Assembly: GCF_001904635.1 (NCBI RefSeq) | Contig: NZ_MRCB01000040.1 | Span: 1 to 34,869 of the forward strand | Source: Hydrococcus rivularis NIES-593 | GTDB taxonomy: Bacteria; Cyanobacteriota; Cyanobacteriia; Cyanobacteriales; Microcystaceae | DNA length: 34,869 bases | Direction of reading: 5' to 3' | Part shown: piece by piece, positions 17,828-25,627 of the stretch | How positions within the stretch are numbered: position 1 is the stretch's first letter | Layout of the letters: each line of letters starts with the position of its first letter | Translations under genes and position numbers: made by a program | Notes under the pieces: generated by a model | What the model saw: the letters and a program-made list of their open reading frames with translations, nothing else | Databases searched by the model: none | Told to the model about the DNA's origin: nothing

Positions 17828-18051
17828 ACTGGAGACGAGGAGTGTGGGGAGAGGAGGGAGACAAGGGGGACAAGCAGACAAGGGAGAAAAGGAAGAATGG
17901 GGAGATGGGAAGATGGGGAGACAATTAACGACTAACCACTAACAAATGACAAATGACCAATGACCAACCCAAAATCCGCCGTTCTCCTTGAAGCGGTTCG
18001 AGGAGCGTGCAGCGGCTTCGCCAAAATCCAAAATCTAAAATCTAAAATTAA
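17828..18051 (+). repeat. Dispersed composite repeat in the leader of thrB
   Basis: The order of parts is a G/A-rich tract (to about 17925), GACAATTAACGACTAACC, then ACTAAC and AATGACC heptamers (17931-17970), a structured core from CCGCCGTTCTCCTTG to GCGGCTTCGCC (17986-18032), and AAAATC heptamers. The same parts in the same order occur reversed at 25453-25625 and 27510-27662. The thrB start ATGACCAATGAC is itself a copy of the heptamer. Confidence 0.8.
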
Positions 18052-18984
18052 ATGACCAATGACAAAATAATTACCATTACCGTTCCCGCAACGACTGCCA
18101 ATCTAGGTCCTGGTTTTGACTGTATGGGGGCAGCATTAACCCTCTATAACCAATTTCACTTTACCCTCTTGCCAAAGACAGAAACGGATACAGTAGAAAT
18201 TACAGTCAAGGGAACGGAAGCCCACAAGGTAAGTTTAGACAAAAACAATCTCTTGTACCAATCTTTTATCAAACTGTATCAGCACTTGGGAAAAACGCCC
18301 CCAAGGGTTGCCATTGAGATTCAGTTGGGCATTCCCCTCGCGCGAGGGTTGGGGAGTTCGGCGACGGCAATCGTCGGCGGATTGGTGGGGGCAAATCAGC
18401 TTGCCGGAACTCCCCTAGATGTCTCAGAAATAATGGAACTCGCCATTACTTTAGAAGGACATCCCGATAATGTCGTTCCCGCCCTGCTGGGCAATTGTCA
18501 GCTATCTGTAGGCGAAGCTGGCAATTGGCAAATCTGCGAAATTCCCTGGAATAGCAATGTCGTTCCCGTAGTGGCTATTCCCGATTTTGAACTGTCTACA
18601 GAAGAAGCGCGATCGGTTCTTCCTAGCCAAATTAATCGCAGCGATGCGATCTTTAATATAGCTCGCTTGGGATTGCTAGTGAGGGGCTTAGAAACGGGAC
18701 GGGCAGACTGGCTGCGCATGGCAATGGAAGACAAGCTGCATCAGCCATACCGTCAAGGATTAATTCGCGGTTATGAAACGGTCAAATCGGCAGCTTTGTC
18801 TGCTGGCGCTTATGGAATGGTTATCAGTGGCGCGGGTCCTACTCTACTCGCTTTTAGCAATAAAGAGCAAGCGGAGTCAATCGCCTCAGCTATGACGGAG
18901 GCTTGGAAGAGTGAAGGGGTCAGCGCAGAAGTCCGCTCTCTTTTTATAGATACTCAGGGGACAAAAGTGACAAGCATTGGCTAA
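18052..18984 (+). CDS. thrB: Homoserine kinase ThrB
   Basis: ThrB phosphorylates homoserine in the threonine pathway. The 310-residue GHMP kinase has the nucleotide-binding loop PLARGLGSSATA at residues 95-106, an N-terminal motif VPATTANLGPGFDCMG at 11-26, and the third GHMP motif GAYGMVISGAGPTLLAF near residue 255. Length is normal. The first four codons (MTND) coincide with the AATGACC heptamer of the upstream repeat, and family similarity begins a few residues later. There is no clear ribosome site, so the start is probable, not proven. Confidence 0.96.
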   Translation: MTNDKIITITVPATTANLGPGFDCMGAALTLYNQFHFTLLPKTETDTVEITVKGTEAHKVSLDKNNLLYQSFIKLYQHLGKTPPRVAIEIQLGIPLARGLGSSATAIVGGLVGANQLAGTPLDVSEIMELAITLEGHPDNVVPALLGNCQLSVGEAGNWQICEIPWNSNVVPVVAIPDFELSTEEARSVLPSQINRSDAIFNIARLGLLVRGLETGRADWLRMAMEDKLHQPYRQGLIRGYETVKSAALSAGAYGMVISGAGPTLLAFSNKEQAESIASAMTEAWKSEGVSAEVRSLFIDTQGTKVTSIG

Positions 18985-19344
18985 AATTCTCGATACTTGT
19001 AGTATAATGTAGTATAAGATGCTAAGCGATTCATGCTAGCGATCGCCCTCCAAAACCCAACCCCGATCATTGAGTAGTAAGAGGAGCTGACTGAGTGAGG
19101 AGGTGAGACAATTGTCGTTAAATCTTGGTAATTTGTCTCCCATGGGAGACAAAAATTAGACCGAGCTTGAAATGTTGCGGCAAGAATTATTTACGGACTA
19201 TCTAGAAATATTCAGCGGCGGAAAAACGAGAAAGGCTGCATCAGCCAGCTAGATCTGGAACTAGAAAGCAAGCCAGTCGATCCCCGTCTTTAGATAGACC
19301 AAATCTCTTCCTCAATTGAAGGGAAATCGCATTAGGATATAGGT
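18985..19344. other. Intergenic region between thrB and ldpA
   Basis: The 360 bases contain no frame I can support; a short open stretch at about 19167-19255 could encode 29 residues but ends in a stop and has no recognised relatives. The outstanding feature is the perfect 22-base palindrome at 19132-19153. Confidence 0.5.
19132..19153. promoter_or_regulatory. Perfect 22-base palindrome upstream of ldpA
   Basis: The half site TTTGTCTCCCA is followed exactly by its reverse complement TGGGAGACAAA. It lies 190 bases before the ldpA start. There is no T run on either strand strong enough for a terminator. It could be an operator for a dimeric regulator or an RNA hairpin; neither is shown. A smaller palindrome GACAATTGTC lies just before it, near 19107. 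Confidence 0.5.
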
Positions 19345-20415
19345 GTGAGCGATCTGTACTACCCTATACATTCTCTTAAAGAAGGGAACTGGTTCAAGCT
19401 CATCTGCGGAGCTAGCTTCCAAGACCTTCCTGCCATTCGCAGTCTCGCCCTAGCATATACTCTGGCAGGTGCTGACTGCATAGATGTTGCTGCCGATCCA
19501 GCCGTCATTACTGCCGCCAAAGAAGGAATTGCCGTGGCTAGAGAGCTAGCAGAAGCAGCGAAAGGAAAAGGATTTACTAGGGTTAGTCGGCCTTGGTTGA
19601 TGGTTAGCTTAAACGATGGGGAAGATCCCCATTTTCGCAAAGCAGAATTTGACTCAACTCAATGTCCTAGCGAGTGCTATCGCCCCTGTGAGACAATCTG
19701 TCCCGCAGATGCGATCGCATTTCAAGAAATTGGTTTTTCTGGCGTGTTAGATTCGCGATGTTACGGCTGCGGTCGCTGTCTGCCCGTATGTCCGAGCCAG
19801 CTTATCATAACTCGTTCCTATGTTTCAACGCCAAGTGCGATCGCGCCCTTGATTCAAGAGATGGACATCGACGCGATCGAAATTCATACTCAAGTCGGAC
19901 ATGGAGAAGATTTTAAGCGACTTTGGAGCGCGATCGCATCCCGGTGTCATCGATTGAAAGTTATCGCGATTAGCTGTCCCGACCATCCAGTCCTAATCGA
20001 TTACTTGTACGAACTCTATAAACTAATGTCACCCTTACCCTGTCCCTTAATTTGGCAAACCGACGGTCGTCCTATGAGTGGCGACATTGGCAGAGGAACG
20101 ACTCGCGCGGCGATCGAGCTTGCCCGAAAAGTCTTGAAGGCCCGTTTGCCGGGATACGTTCAACTCGCTGGCGGAACCAACTCTCATACCGTACCCAAAC
20201 TGCGATCGATGAGATTACTCAAGCAGAATTCCGAATGCTTCTATATATCTGGCGTTGCCTACGGAAGTTATGCGCGAACTCTGCTTGCGCCGATTTTAGA
20301 CAAATTAGAATCCGCACAACTAGAAAATTGTCCGCAATTACTTTGGCAAGCAGTCGGGCAAGCCTATTCCCTAGTATCCCAGCTCAAGTCAGCCGCGCTC
20401 TCTCTCCAGCCATAA
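19345..20415 (+). CDS. ldpA: Light-dependent period protein LdpA (circadian input, iron-sulfur)
   Basis: LdpA of Synechococcus elongatus senses redox state linked to light and adjusts the circadian period through clock proteins. This 356-residue protein carries two cysteine clusters for iron-sulfur centres: Cys107, 111, 115 and 119, and Cys139, 142, 145 and 149 (CYGCGRCLPVCP). The C-terminal domain (about 155-350) has the LdpA signatures IEIHTQVGHGEDF and VQLAGGTNSHTV. The start is GTG at 19345, preceded by AGGATATAGG. The Ycf45-type gene follows after 50 bases. The upstream 22-base palindrome may have a regulatory role. Confidence 0.92.
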   Translation: MSDLYYPIHSLKEGNWFKLICGASFQDLPAIRSLALAYTLAGADCIDVAADPAVITAAKEGIAVARELAEAAKGKGFTRVSRPWLMVSLNDGEDPHFRKAEFDSTQCPSECYRPCETICPADAIAFQEIGFSGVLDSRCYGCGRCLPVCPSQLIITRSYVSTPSAIAPLIQEMDIDAIEIHTQVGHGEDFKRLWSAIASRCHRLKVIAISCPDHPVLIDYLYELYKLMSPLPCPLIWQTDGRPMSGDIGRGTTRAAIELARKVLKARLPGYVQLAGGTNSHTVPKLRSMRLLKQNSECFYISGVAYGSYARTLLAPILDKLESAQLENCPQLLWQAVGQAYSLVSQLKSAALSLQP

Positions 20416-20465
20416 TTTTTTTTTGATACCTCATTCTCATTAGCCTTGACTAACGCTAAGTTGTT

Positions 20466-22283
20466 ATGTTAGACCCCAAGACAAACAACTTTTCACAACA
20501 AACGAATTCATCAGTAGCCCCCTTGTCATTGATGCCAGAAACATTCCCTTCCCACCGGATGCAAATCACAGACGATTTGAATAAATTGTTAGAAATTCTG
20601 CCAGAAAAAATTCGCGCCAAAGTCGAGCAGCATCCAAAACTAGAAAGCTTAGTTGAAGTGGTCATGGATTTGGGAAGGCTTCCAGAGGCTCGCTTTCCAA
20701 ATGAAGCCGTTTATTTAGGCGATGTCCCCGTATCTAAAGAAGACTTGCAGTATTCGATCGATCGCGTGGGAACTTTTAGCGGCGACAACCGAGCAGGAAT
20801 CGAACGCACGCTCCACCGGATCAGTGCCATTCGCAATCGAACGGGGGAAATTGTTGGTTTAACCTGCCGCGTCGGTCGAGCGATTCTCGGCACGATCGAG
20901 GCGATCCGCGATTTGGTAGAAACAGGCAAATCGATTCTGCTGTTAGGTCGTCCCGGAGTCGGAAAAACCACTGCCCTGCGGGAAATTGCCAGAGTTTTAG
21001 CCGATGAGTTTCATAAACGGGTCGTGATTATCGACACCTCCAACGAAATTGCTGGCGATGGCGATATTCCTCACCCAGCGATCGGTCGCGCCAGAAGAAT
21101 GCAGGTTGCCCGTCCAGAACTTCAACATCAAGTAATGATCGAGGCGGTGGAAAACCACATGCCAGAAGTCATCGTCATCGACGAAATTGGTACCGAACTC
21201 GAAGCAATGGCGGCGCGAACCATTGCCGAACGCGGCGTACAACTGGTAGGAACGGCACACGGCAATCGAATTGAAAATTTGATTAAAAATCCAACGCTAT
21301 CCGATTTGGTAGGCGGGATACAGGCGGTTACACTGGGCGACGAAGAAGCCAGACGGCGAGGTTCTCAAAAGACCGTGTTGGAGCGCAAAGCGCCCCCAAC
21401 TTTTGAGATTGCGATAGAAATGCTAGAGCGGCAGCGTTGGGTGGTTCACGAGGATGTTGCCAACACCGTTGATGACTTGTTGCGCGGACGCGAACCCACT
21501 CTGCAAGTGCGAACTATCGATGAGAATGGAAAGGTAACGATTACTGAGGAACATCCGCAACTGCAAACCGTAGGAGGGTTAGTTAGTAGTGCTCCGACCG
21601 TTGTAGCTCCGCCTCGTCCGAGCGGTTGGCGAGCATCGGGACGGATGACTCCCGTTTCTCCTTTGGAAGGGGAACGATACAGTGCTAAGACAGACTTTGA
21701 GCAGATGCTCGATCGCTCTTGGTATCAGCCAGAAAAGTCCTCAGAAAAAATTCGCACTCCCGGTCCGAATGGAGAAGACTGGCCCGTATACGTCTATCCC
21801 TACGGTGTCGGTCGCTCTCAAATCGAACAAGTTGTCGAGATTCTCAATCTTCCCATCGTCATCACAAAAGATATGGACAATGCCGATGTGGTATTGGCAC
21901 TGCGATCGCATGTAAAAAACCATTCCAAACTACGACAAATTGCCAGAGCGCGTCAAATTCCCATCCACGGAATTAAATCAAATACCATTCCTCAAATTAC
22001 TCGCGCTTTGCGGCGGATTTTGGGAATGGACGATCCCAATATTCCGGAAACGACCGATCTGCACTTGTTTGCCAGCAATGGCAGCGACGACGAAATCGAG
22101 GCGCTCGAAGAAGCGAGGCTGGCAGTCGAACAAATCGTGATCCCCACTGGGCAACCCGTAGAGTTACTGCCGCGATCGCCGAGAATTCGTAAAATGCAAC
22201 ACGAACTCGTCGAACACTATCGCCTTCACTCCGACAGTTTTGGAGAAGAACCCAACCGCAGGCTACGGATTTATCCGGCATAA
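20466..22283 (+). CDS. Ycf45-family AAA ATPase with R3H-like C terminus
   Basis: The 605-residue protein combines a SpoIIIAA-like ATPase domain with a single-stranded nucleic-acid-binding tail. The P-loop GRPGVGKTT is at residues 161-169 and Walker B (VIVIDEIGTE) at about 224-233, followed by LVGTAHG. An insert near 400-450 is followed by VYPYGVGRSQIEQVVEIL, with a further domain through residues 455-530. The last 30 residues (MQHELVEHYRLHSDSFGEE) fit an R3H motif. The family is conserved in cyanobacteria and in some algal plastids (ycf45); its function is not established. The gene follows ldpA by 50 bases in the same direction. Confidence 0.87.
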   Translation: MLDPKTNNFSQQTNSSVAPLSLMPETFPSHRMQITDDLNKLLEILPEKIRAKVEQHPKLESLVEVVMDLGRLPEARFPNEAVYLGDVPVSKEDLQYSIDRVGTFSGDNRAGIERTLHRISAIRNRTGEIVGLTCRVGRAILGTIEAIRDLVETGKSILLLGRPGVGKTTALREIARVLADEFHKRVVIIDTSNEIAGDGDIPHPAIGRARRMQVARPELQHQVMIEAVENHMPEVIVIDEIGTELEAMAARTIAERGVQLVGTAHGNRIENLIKNPTLSDLVGGIQAVTLGDEEARRRGSQKTVLERKAPPTFEIAIEMLERQRWVVHEDVANTVDDLLRGREPTLQVRTIDENGKVTITEEHPQLQTVGGLVSSAPTVVAPPRPSGWRASGRMTPVSPLEGERYSAKTDFEQMLDRSWYQPEKSSEKIRTPGPNGEDWPVYVYPYGVGRSQIEQVVEILNLPIVITKDMDNADVVLALRSHVKNHSKLRQIARARQIPIHGIKSNTIPQITRALRRILGMDDPNIPETTDLHLFASNGSDDEIEALEEARLAVEQIVIPTGQPVELLPRSPRIRKMQHELVEHYRLHSDSFGEEPNRRLRIYPA

Positions 22284-22323
22284 ACACAGGTAGGGGCGTT
22301 TCGCCAACTGCCCCTATTTGGGA

Positions 22324-22404
22324 TGCGGACGAAGAGACTCGAACTCTTACGTCAGAGACACTAGAACCTAAATCTAGCGCGTCTACCAATTCCGCCACGT
22401 CCGC
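22324..22404 (-). tRNA. tRNA-Leu (UAG)
   Basis: On the minus strand an 81-base cloverleaf begins GCGGACG and closes with CGTCCGC plus discriminator A. The anticodon stem CTAGA/TCTAG holds loop TTTAGGT, giving anticodon UAG for leucine codon CUA and related codons. The D loop and a long variable arm (class II) are as expected for leucine. CCA is not encoded. It is antisense to nothing, and its 3' end lies 40 bases after the stop of the convergent Ycf45-type gene. Confidence 0.96.
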
Positions 22405-22420
22405 TTGCGTCCAAAAAATC

Positions 22421-22448
22421 ATTATAACAGATAGAAACGCAAATGTAA
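22421..22448 (-). promoter_or_regulatory. Promoter of tRNA-Leu(UAG)
   Basis: On the minus strand a -35-like TTACAT (22443-22448) and a consensus -10 TATAAT (22421-22426) are separated by 16 bases. The -10 box lies 16 bases before the mature 5' end at 22404. Confidence 0.65.
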
Positions 22449-22488
22449 GATGCGATCGCTCCATCTCAGATCTGGCACTCACGCTTCA

Positions 22489-22587
22489 CTCGAGCGAGGG
22501 AATGAATTCCTAAGCTCGAGAGCAAAAGTCCTTGCCTATAAAACTAAATGATTACTAGATAAGGCTTTCAGTCTATTTTAATAGACT
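22489..22587 (-). repeat. Composite hairpin repeat, copy C (between tRNA-Leu and MDR gene)
   Basis: CTCGAGC (22489-22495) pairs with GCTCGAG (22514-22520) around an inner GGAAT/ATTCC stem. About 50 bases on, AGTCTATT-TT-AATAGACT (22570-22587) is the second hairpin. The layout resembles copies A and B, with different bases but preserved pairing. Confidence 0.6.
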
Positions 22588-22698
22588 TATGCTGTTAGCC
22601 AAAAAATTGATTTCTTGGCTAGATTGGTTATGGCGCAAGATATAAGTTCAGTAAAGATCGAATACGATCGATACAAACAGTCGAACGATACTAGACCC

Positions 22699-23727
22699 AT
22701 GAAAGCAATTGTAATGAGAGCACCTGGCAAACCCGATGTCTTATCACTTCAGGAGGTGCCAGAACCTAAAATCGAAAAACCCACCGAAATTTTAGTTAAA
22801 CTCAAAGCTGCAGGCATCAATCCCATCGATACCAAACTGCGCCAGCGAGGAACTTTTTACCCAGACCAAATGCCAGCGATTTTAGGATGCGACGGCGCTG
22901 GTATTGTCGAGGCAGTAGGATCTGAGGTTCGGGAATTCAAACCAGGCGATGAAGTATATTACTGCGCTGGAGGACTCGGTAAGTCAGGAACGGGGAATTA
23001 TGCTCAATTCGCTGTCGTCGATGAAAGCTTAGTTGCTCGCAAACCGCGATCGCTTTCCTTTGCAGAAGCTGCAGCCGCTCCCTTGGTTCTGATTACGGCT
23101 TGGGAATCGCTCTACGATCGAGCTAGACTGGAAGCCGGACAAAAAGTTTTGATTCATGCAGGTGCGGGAGGAGTCGGTCACGTTGCCATCGGGCTAGCCA
23201 AGCTAAAAGGCGCTCAAGTCTGTACGACAGTTGGTTCTCCAGACAAAGAGAGATTAGTTCGTCACTTTGGTGCCGATGAGCCAATTCTTTACAAACAGAC
23301 GGATTTCGTGCAAGCCGTTTTAAACTGGACGAATGGAGAAGGAGTCGATATCGCCTTCGATACCGTCGGCGGAAAAACGTTTTTTGATAGCTGTTCGGCA
23401 GTACGGGTGTATGGAGATTTGGTCACGATTCTCGAACCGGATCCAGCTTTAGGAAATTTGAAAGTCGCCCGCAATCGTAACTTGCGCATTAGCCTAGAAT
23501 TAATGCTAACGCCAGCTTTAATGGGGCTGGAGAGTGCCCAAAAACACCAAACAGAGATTCTCAAGCAGTGTGCCGCCTGGATTGACGAGGGCAAATTGAA
23601 AATCCATCTCAGTCAAACTTTTCCCCTAGAAGAGGCGGCAGAGGCTCATCGCTTGCTAGAAACGGGATCGATGACGGGCAAGCTTGCCTTGGTAATCGAT
23701 CGCTCCAAACGATTAACAATTATTTAA
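22699..23727 (+). CDS. Zinc-independent MDR oxidoreductase (quinone oxidoreductase-like)
   Basis: This is a medium-chain dehydrogenase/reductase of the NADPH:quinone oxidoreductase type. The N-terminal GroES-like domain starts MKAIVMRAPGKPDVLSLQEV. The nucleotide-binding Rossmann motif is HAGAGGVGHVAIGLAKLKGA. The structural and catalytic zinc cysteines of alcohol dehydrogenases are absent, which favours the quinone reductase branch. Substrate cannot be read from sequence. An in-frame extension upstream (ATG at 22630, TTG at 22615) adds 23-28 residues without family similarity, so 22699 is preferred. No ribosome site decides this. The hairpin repeat lies just upstream. Confidence 0.85.
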   Translation: MKAIVMRAPGKPDVLSLQEVPEPKIEKPTEILVKLKAAGINPIDTKLRQRGTFYPDQMPAILGCDGAGIVEAVGSEVREFKPGDEVYYCAGGLGKSGTGNYAQFAVVDESLVARKPRSLSFAEAAAAPLVLITAWESLYDRARLEAGQKVLIHAGAGGVGHVAIGLAKLKGAQVCTTVGSPDKERLVRHFGADEPILYKQTDFVQAVLNWTNGEGVDIAFDTVGGKTFFDSCSAVRVYGDLVTILEPDPALGNLKVARNRNLRISLELMLTPALMGLESAQKHQTEILKQCAAWIDEGKLKIHLSQTFPLEEAAEAHRLLETGSMTGKLALVIDRSKRLTII

Positions 23728-23736
23728 ATATTTAAA

Positions 23737-24056
23737 GATACAGCCGGAAGATACTTGGCTTCTTTTGTGGTTGATGTTGTACTTAAACCAAGATCGGATC
23801 CTGAAAACTCAGTAAGGATCGACTTGGGATTGGCTCATTTTGCTATTGTTAGCAATGGCGATCGGATTAAAAATCCTCGCCATCATAACAAGTTATTAAA
23901 GCGAATAGAAAGCTTTCTAAATGCCAACTCGGTTCTAAAAGAAGGGAAGTCGCTCAACTCAAACTAGCCAAGCTACATGCAAAAGTTAAAGATTCTAGAA
24001 ACGGTTGTCTTCATAAGACTTACATCCTATCAATAGCATCAAAAGCGATAAAATAA
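23737..24056 (+). pseudogene. TnpB fragment of an IS200/IS605-family element
   Basis: A remnant of a TnpB (OrfB) nuclease, about 100 of 350-400 codons, contains the RuvC-I region as RIDLGLAHFAIVSNGDRI. One frame covers 23737 to about 23945. A one-base shift then gives EVAQLKLAKLHAKVKDSRN, the helical region after RuvC-I, ending in a stop at 24054-24056. The catalytic Asp of IDLGL is still present, but RuvC-II, RuvC-III and the zinc finger are missing, so no activity is expected. No tnpA or element ends are visible. Confidence 0.85.
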
Positions 24057-24102
24057 AGCAATTCTAGCTAATTATTTCACAATAAGATTCCTGACTAAAC
24101 TA

Positions 24103-24921
24103 ATGATGTCCTATCTCGCTGCTGCGCTCCAAATGACTAGCACGCCTGACTTAGAAAAAAATCTAGTTCAGGCTGAAGAATTAATAGAATTGGCAGTCCG
24201 TCAGGGGGCAGAATTAATCGGGTTGCCGGAAAATTTTGCTTTTTTGGGTAGAGAAGAAGAGAAGCTCGCTCAAGCTGAAACGATTGCCCTCAAAGCTGAA
24301 AAATTTCTGAAAACGATGGCGCAACGGTTTCAAGTCACAATTTTAGGCGGGGGATTTCCCGTGCCTGTCGAGAACAATCCTAATAAAGCCTATAATACTG
24401 CCTTGCTAGTCGATCCGAGCGGAATAGAAGTCTCTCGCTATGAGAAAGTTCACCTGTTTGACGTGAATGTCCCCGACGGAAACACTTATCGAGAATCTAG
24501 TACCGTTATGGCGGGTAATGCCTTACCGCCCATCTATTCCTCTGATAAGCTAGGCAAAATAGGGCTTTCTATCTGCTACGACGTTCGCTTCCCAGAACTT
24601 TATCGCCATCTCTCGCTCAAAGGGGCCGAGATTCTCTTTATTCCCGCCGCTTTTACCGCCTTTACAGGAAAAGATCACTGGAAAGCGCTTCTGCAAGCGA
24701 GGGCGATCGAAAATACCTGCTACGTCATCGCACCCGCACAAACGGGAAATCACTACGAAAGGCGCTATTCTCACGGTCATGCCACGATCGTCGATCCTTG
24801 GGGAGTTATTTTAGCAGATGCTGGAGAGAAACCCGGCATAGCGATCGCAGAAATTAGTCCCATTCGCCTCGAACAAGTCCGCCGACAAATGCCATCGCTG
24901 CAACACCGCGTATTTGCTTAA
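24103..24921 (+). CDS. Carbon-nitrogen hydrolase of the Nit family (omega-amidase / deaminated glutathione amidase-like)
   Basis: The 272-residue nitrilase-superfamily protein has the complete Glu-Lys-Cys triad: Glu43 (LPENFAFLG), Lys115 (YEKVHLFDV) and Cys158 (SICYDVRFPELYR). HLFDVNVPDG and SYSHGH-like RRYSHGHATIVDPWG are typical of the Nit1/Nit2 branch, which hydrolyses deaminated glutathione or alpha-ketoglutaramate rather than nitriles. This is a metabolite-repair role. ATG occurs at 24103 and 24106; either is acceptable. It is probably monocistronic, since the next gene converges. Confidence 0.92.
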   Translation: MMSYLAAALQMTSTPDLEKNLVQAEELIELAVRQGAELIGLPENFAFLGREEEKLAQAETIALKAEKFLKTMAQRFQVTILGGGFPVPVENNPNKAYNTALLVDPSGIEVSRYEKVHLFDVNVPDGNTYRESSTVMAGNALPPIYSSDKLGKIGLSICYDVRFPELYRHLSLKGAEILFIPAAFTAFTGKDHWKALLQARAIENTCYVIAPAQTGNHYERRYSHGHATIVDPWGVILADAGEKPGIAIAEISPIRLEQVRRQMPSLQHRVFA

Positions 24922-24942
24922 GCAAACATTTTCGAGTGCCGA

Positions 24943-25452
24943 TTACTTTTGATTTTGGGGTTGGGGTTGTTGACTTTCCTGAGCAACTTGCTCTTTAAGC
25001 TGTTTCAGCACGCTTTTAATAATTTCTTGCTGTTCGGGATATAATTTCGCCAATTTCTCTAATGGTGCGATCGCTCCTTTTGGATCGTTCATCCGAATCC
25101 GTGCCTTTGCCAATCCTTCTAAACCAATTGGGTTATTAGGATCTAACTTTACCAATTTCTCTAGTGGCGCGATCGCTCCTTTGGGATCGTTCATCTGAAG
25201 TCGCGTTTCTGCTAATCCTTGAAGCGCTATTTGGTTATCGGGTTCGCGTTTGAGGACGGCTTCGTATCCCTGTGCTTGCTCTTGTAATTGTTTTTGAAGT
25301 GACTGTGCATCTATAGTCGCTACATTGTTTGACGGTTGGGAAGAATCGCTAAACAAACCAGCAATGGGAAATATCATCGTTGCCAGAAAAGCACTACTCG
25401 CTACGATTATCAGTATTCGCTGTATGGGTTTTTTGTCCGAGTTTTCAGGCAT
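24943..25452 (-). CDS. Membrane-anchored tetratricopeptide-repeat protein
   Basis: A basic N terminus is followed by one hydrophobic segment (RILIIVASSAFLATMIFPIA, residues 12-31), which likely anchors the protein in a membrane with its repeats outside the cytoplasm. Residues 60-150 hold three TPR units, two of which contain the identical word NDPKGAIAPLEKL. The corresponding DNA blocks at 25051-25093 and 25153-25195 are nearly identical and 102 bases apart, one TPR unit, indicating recent duplication. The tail is Gln-rich. Function is unknown. The dispersed repeat lies directly upstream. Confidence 0.82.
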   Translation of the reverse strand: MPENSDKKPIQRILIIVASSAFLATMIFPIAGLFSDSSQPSNNVATIDAQSLQKQLQEQAQGYEAVLKREPDNQIALQGLAETRLQMNDPKGAIAPLEKLVKLDPNNPIGLEGLAKARIRMNDPKGAIAPLEKLAKLYPEQQEIIKSVLKQLKEQVAQESQQPQPQNQK

Positions 25453-25625
25453 AGCAATTCAGTTATTCGATTTTAGATTTTGGATGAAAGGATTGGTCAT
25501 TGGTCATTGGTTAGTGGTTAGTGGTTAGTGGTTAGTGGTTAGTGGTTAGTGGTTAGTCGTTAATTGTCTCCCCCTCTCCCCACACTTCCCAGTCTTCCTT
25601 ATCCTCCTTGTCTCCCCTGCCCTTT
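25453..25625 (-). repeat. Dispersed composite repeat in the leader of the TPR gene, with an expanded heptamer array
   Basis: Read on the minus strand it has a G/A-rich tract, GGGGAGACAATTAACGACTAACC, a heptamer array (plus-strand TTAGTGG, six perfect copies at 25511-25552 plus degenerate ends), two AATGACC units, TCCTTTCATC and CAAAATCTAAAATC. The order matches the copy before thrB, but the CCGCCG...GCGGC core is absent here. Confidence 0.8.
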
Positions 25626-25627
25626 AT

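Noticed and set aside
19167-19255. Short coding stretch before ldpA (ELEMLRQELFTDYLEIFSGG)
   Set aside because: It lacks a start signal and stops after 29 codons; I recognise no relative, so it is not called as a gene.
25494-25559. Tandem repeat that could be read as a CRISPR array
   Set aside because: The units are 7 bases without spacers and no cas gene is present, so this is a simple heptamer array.
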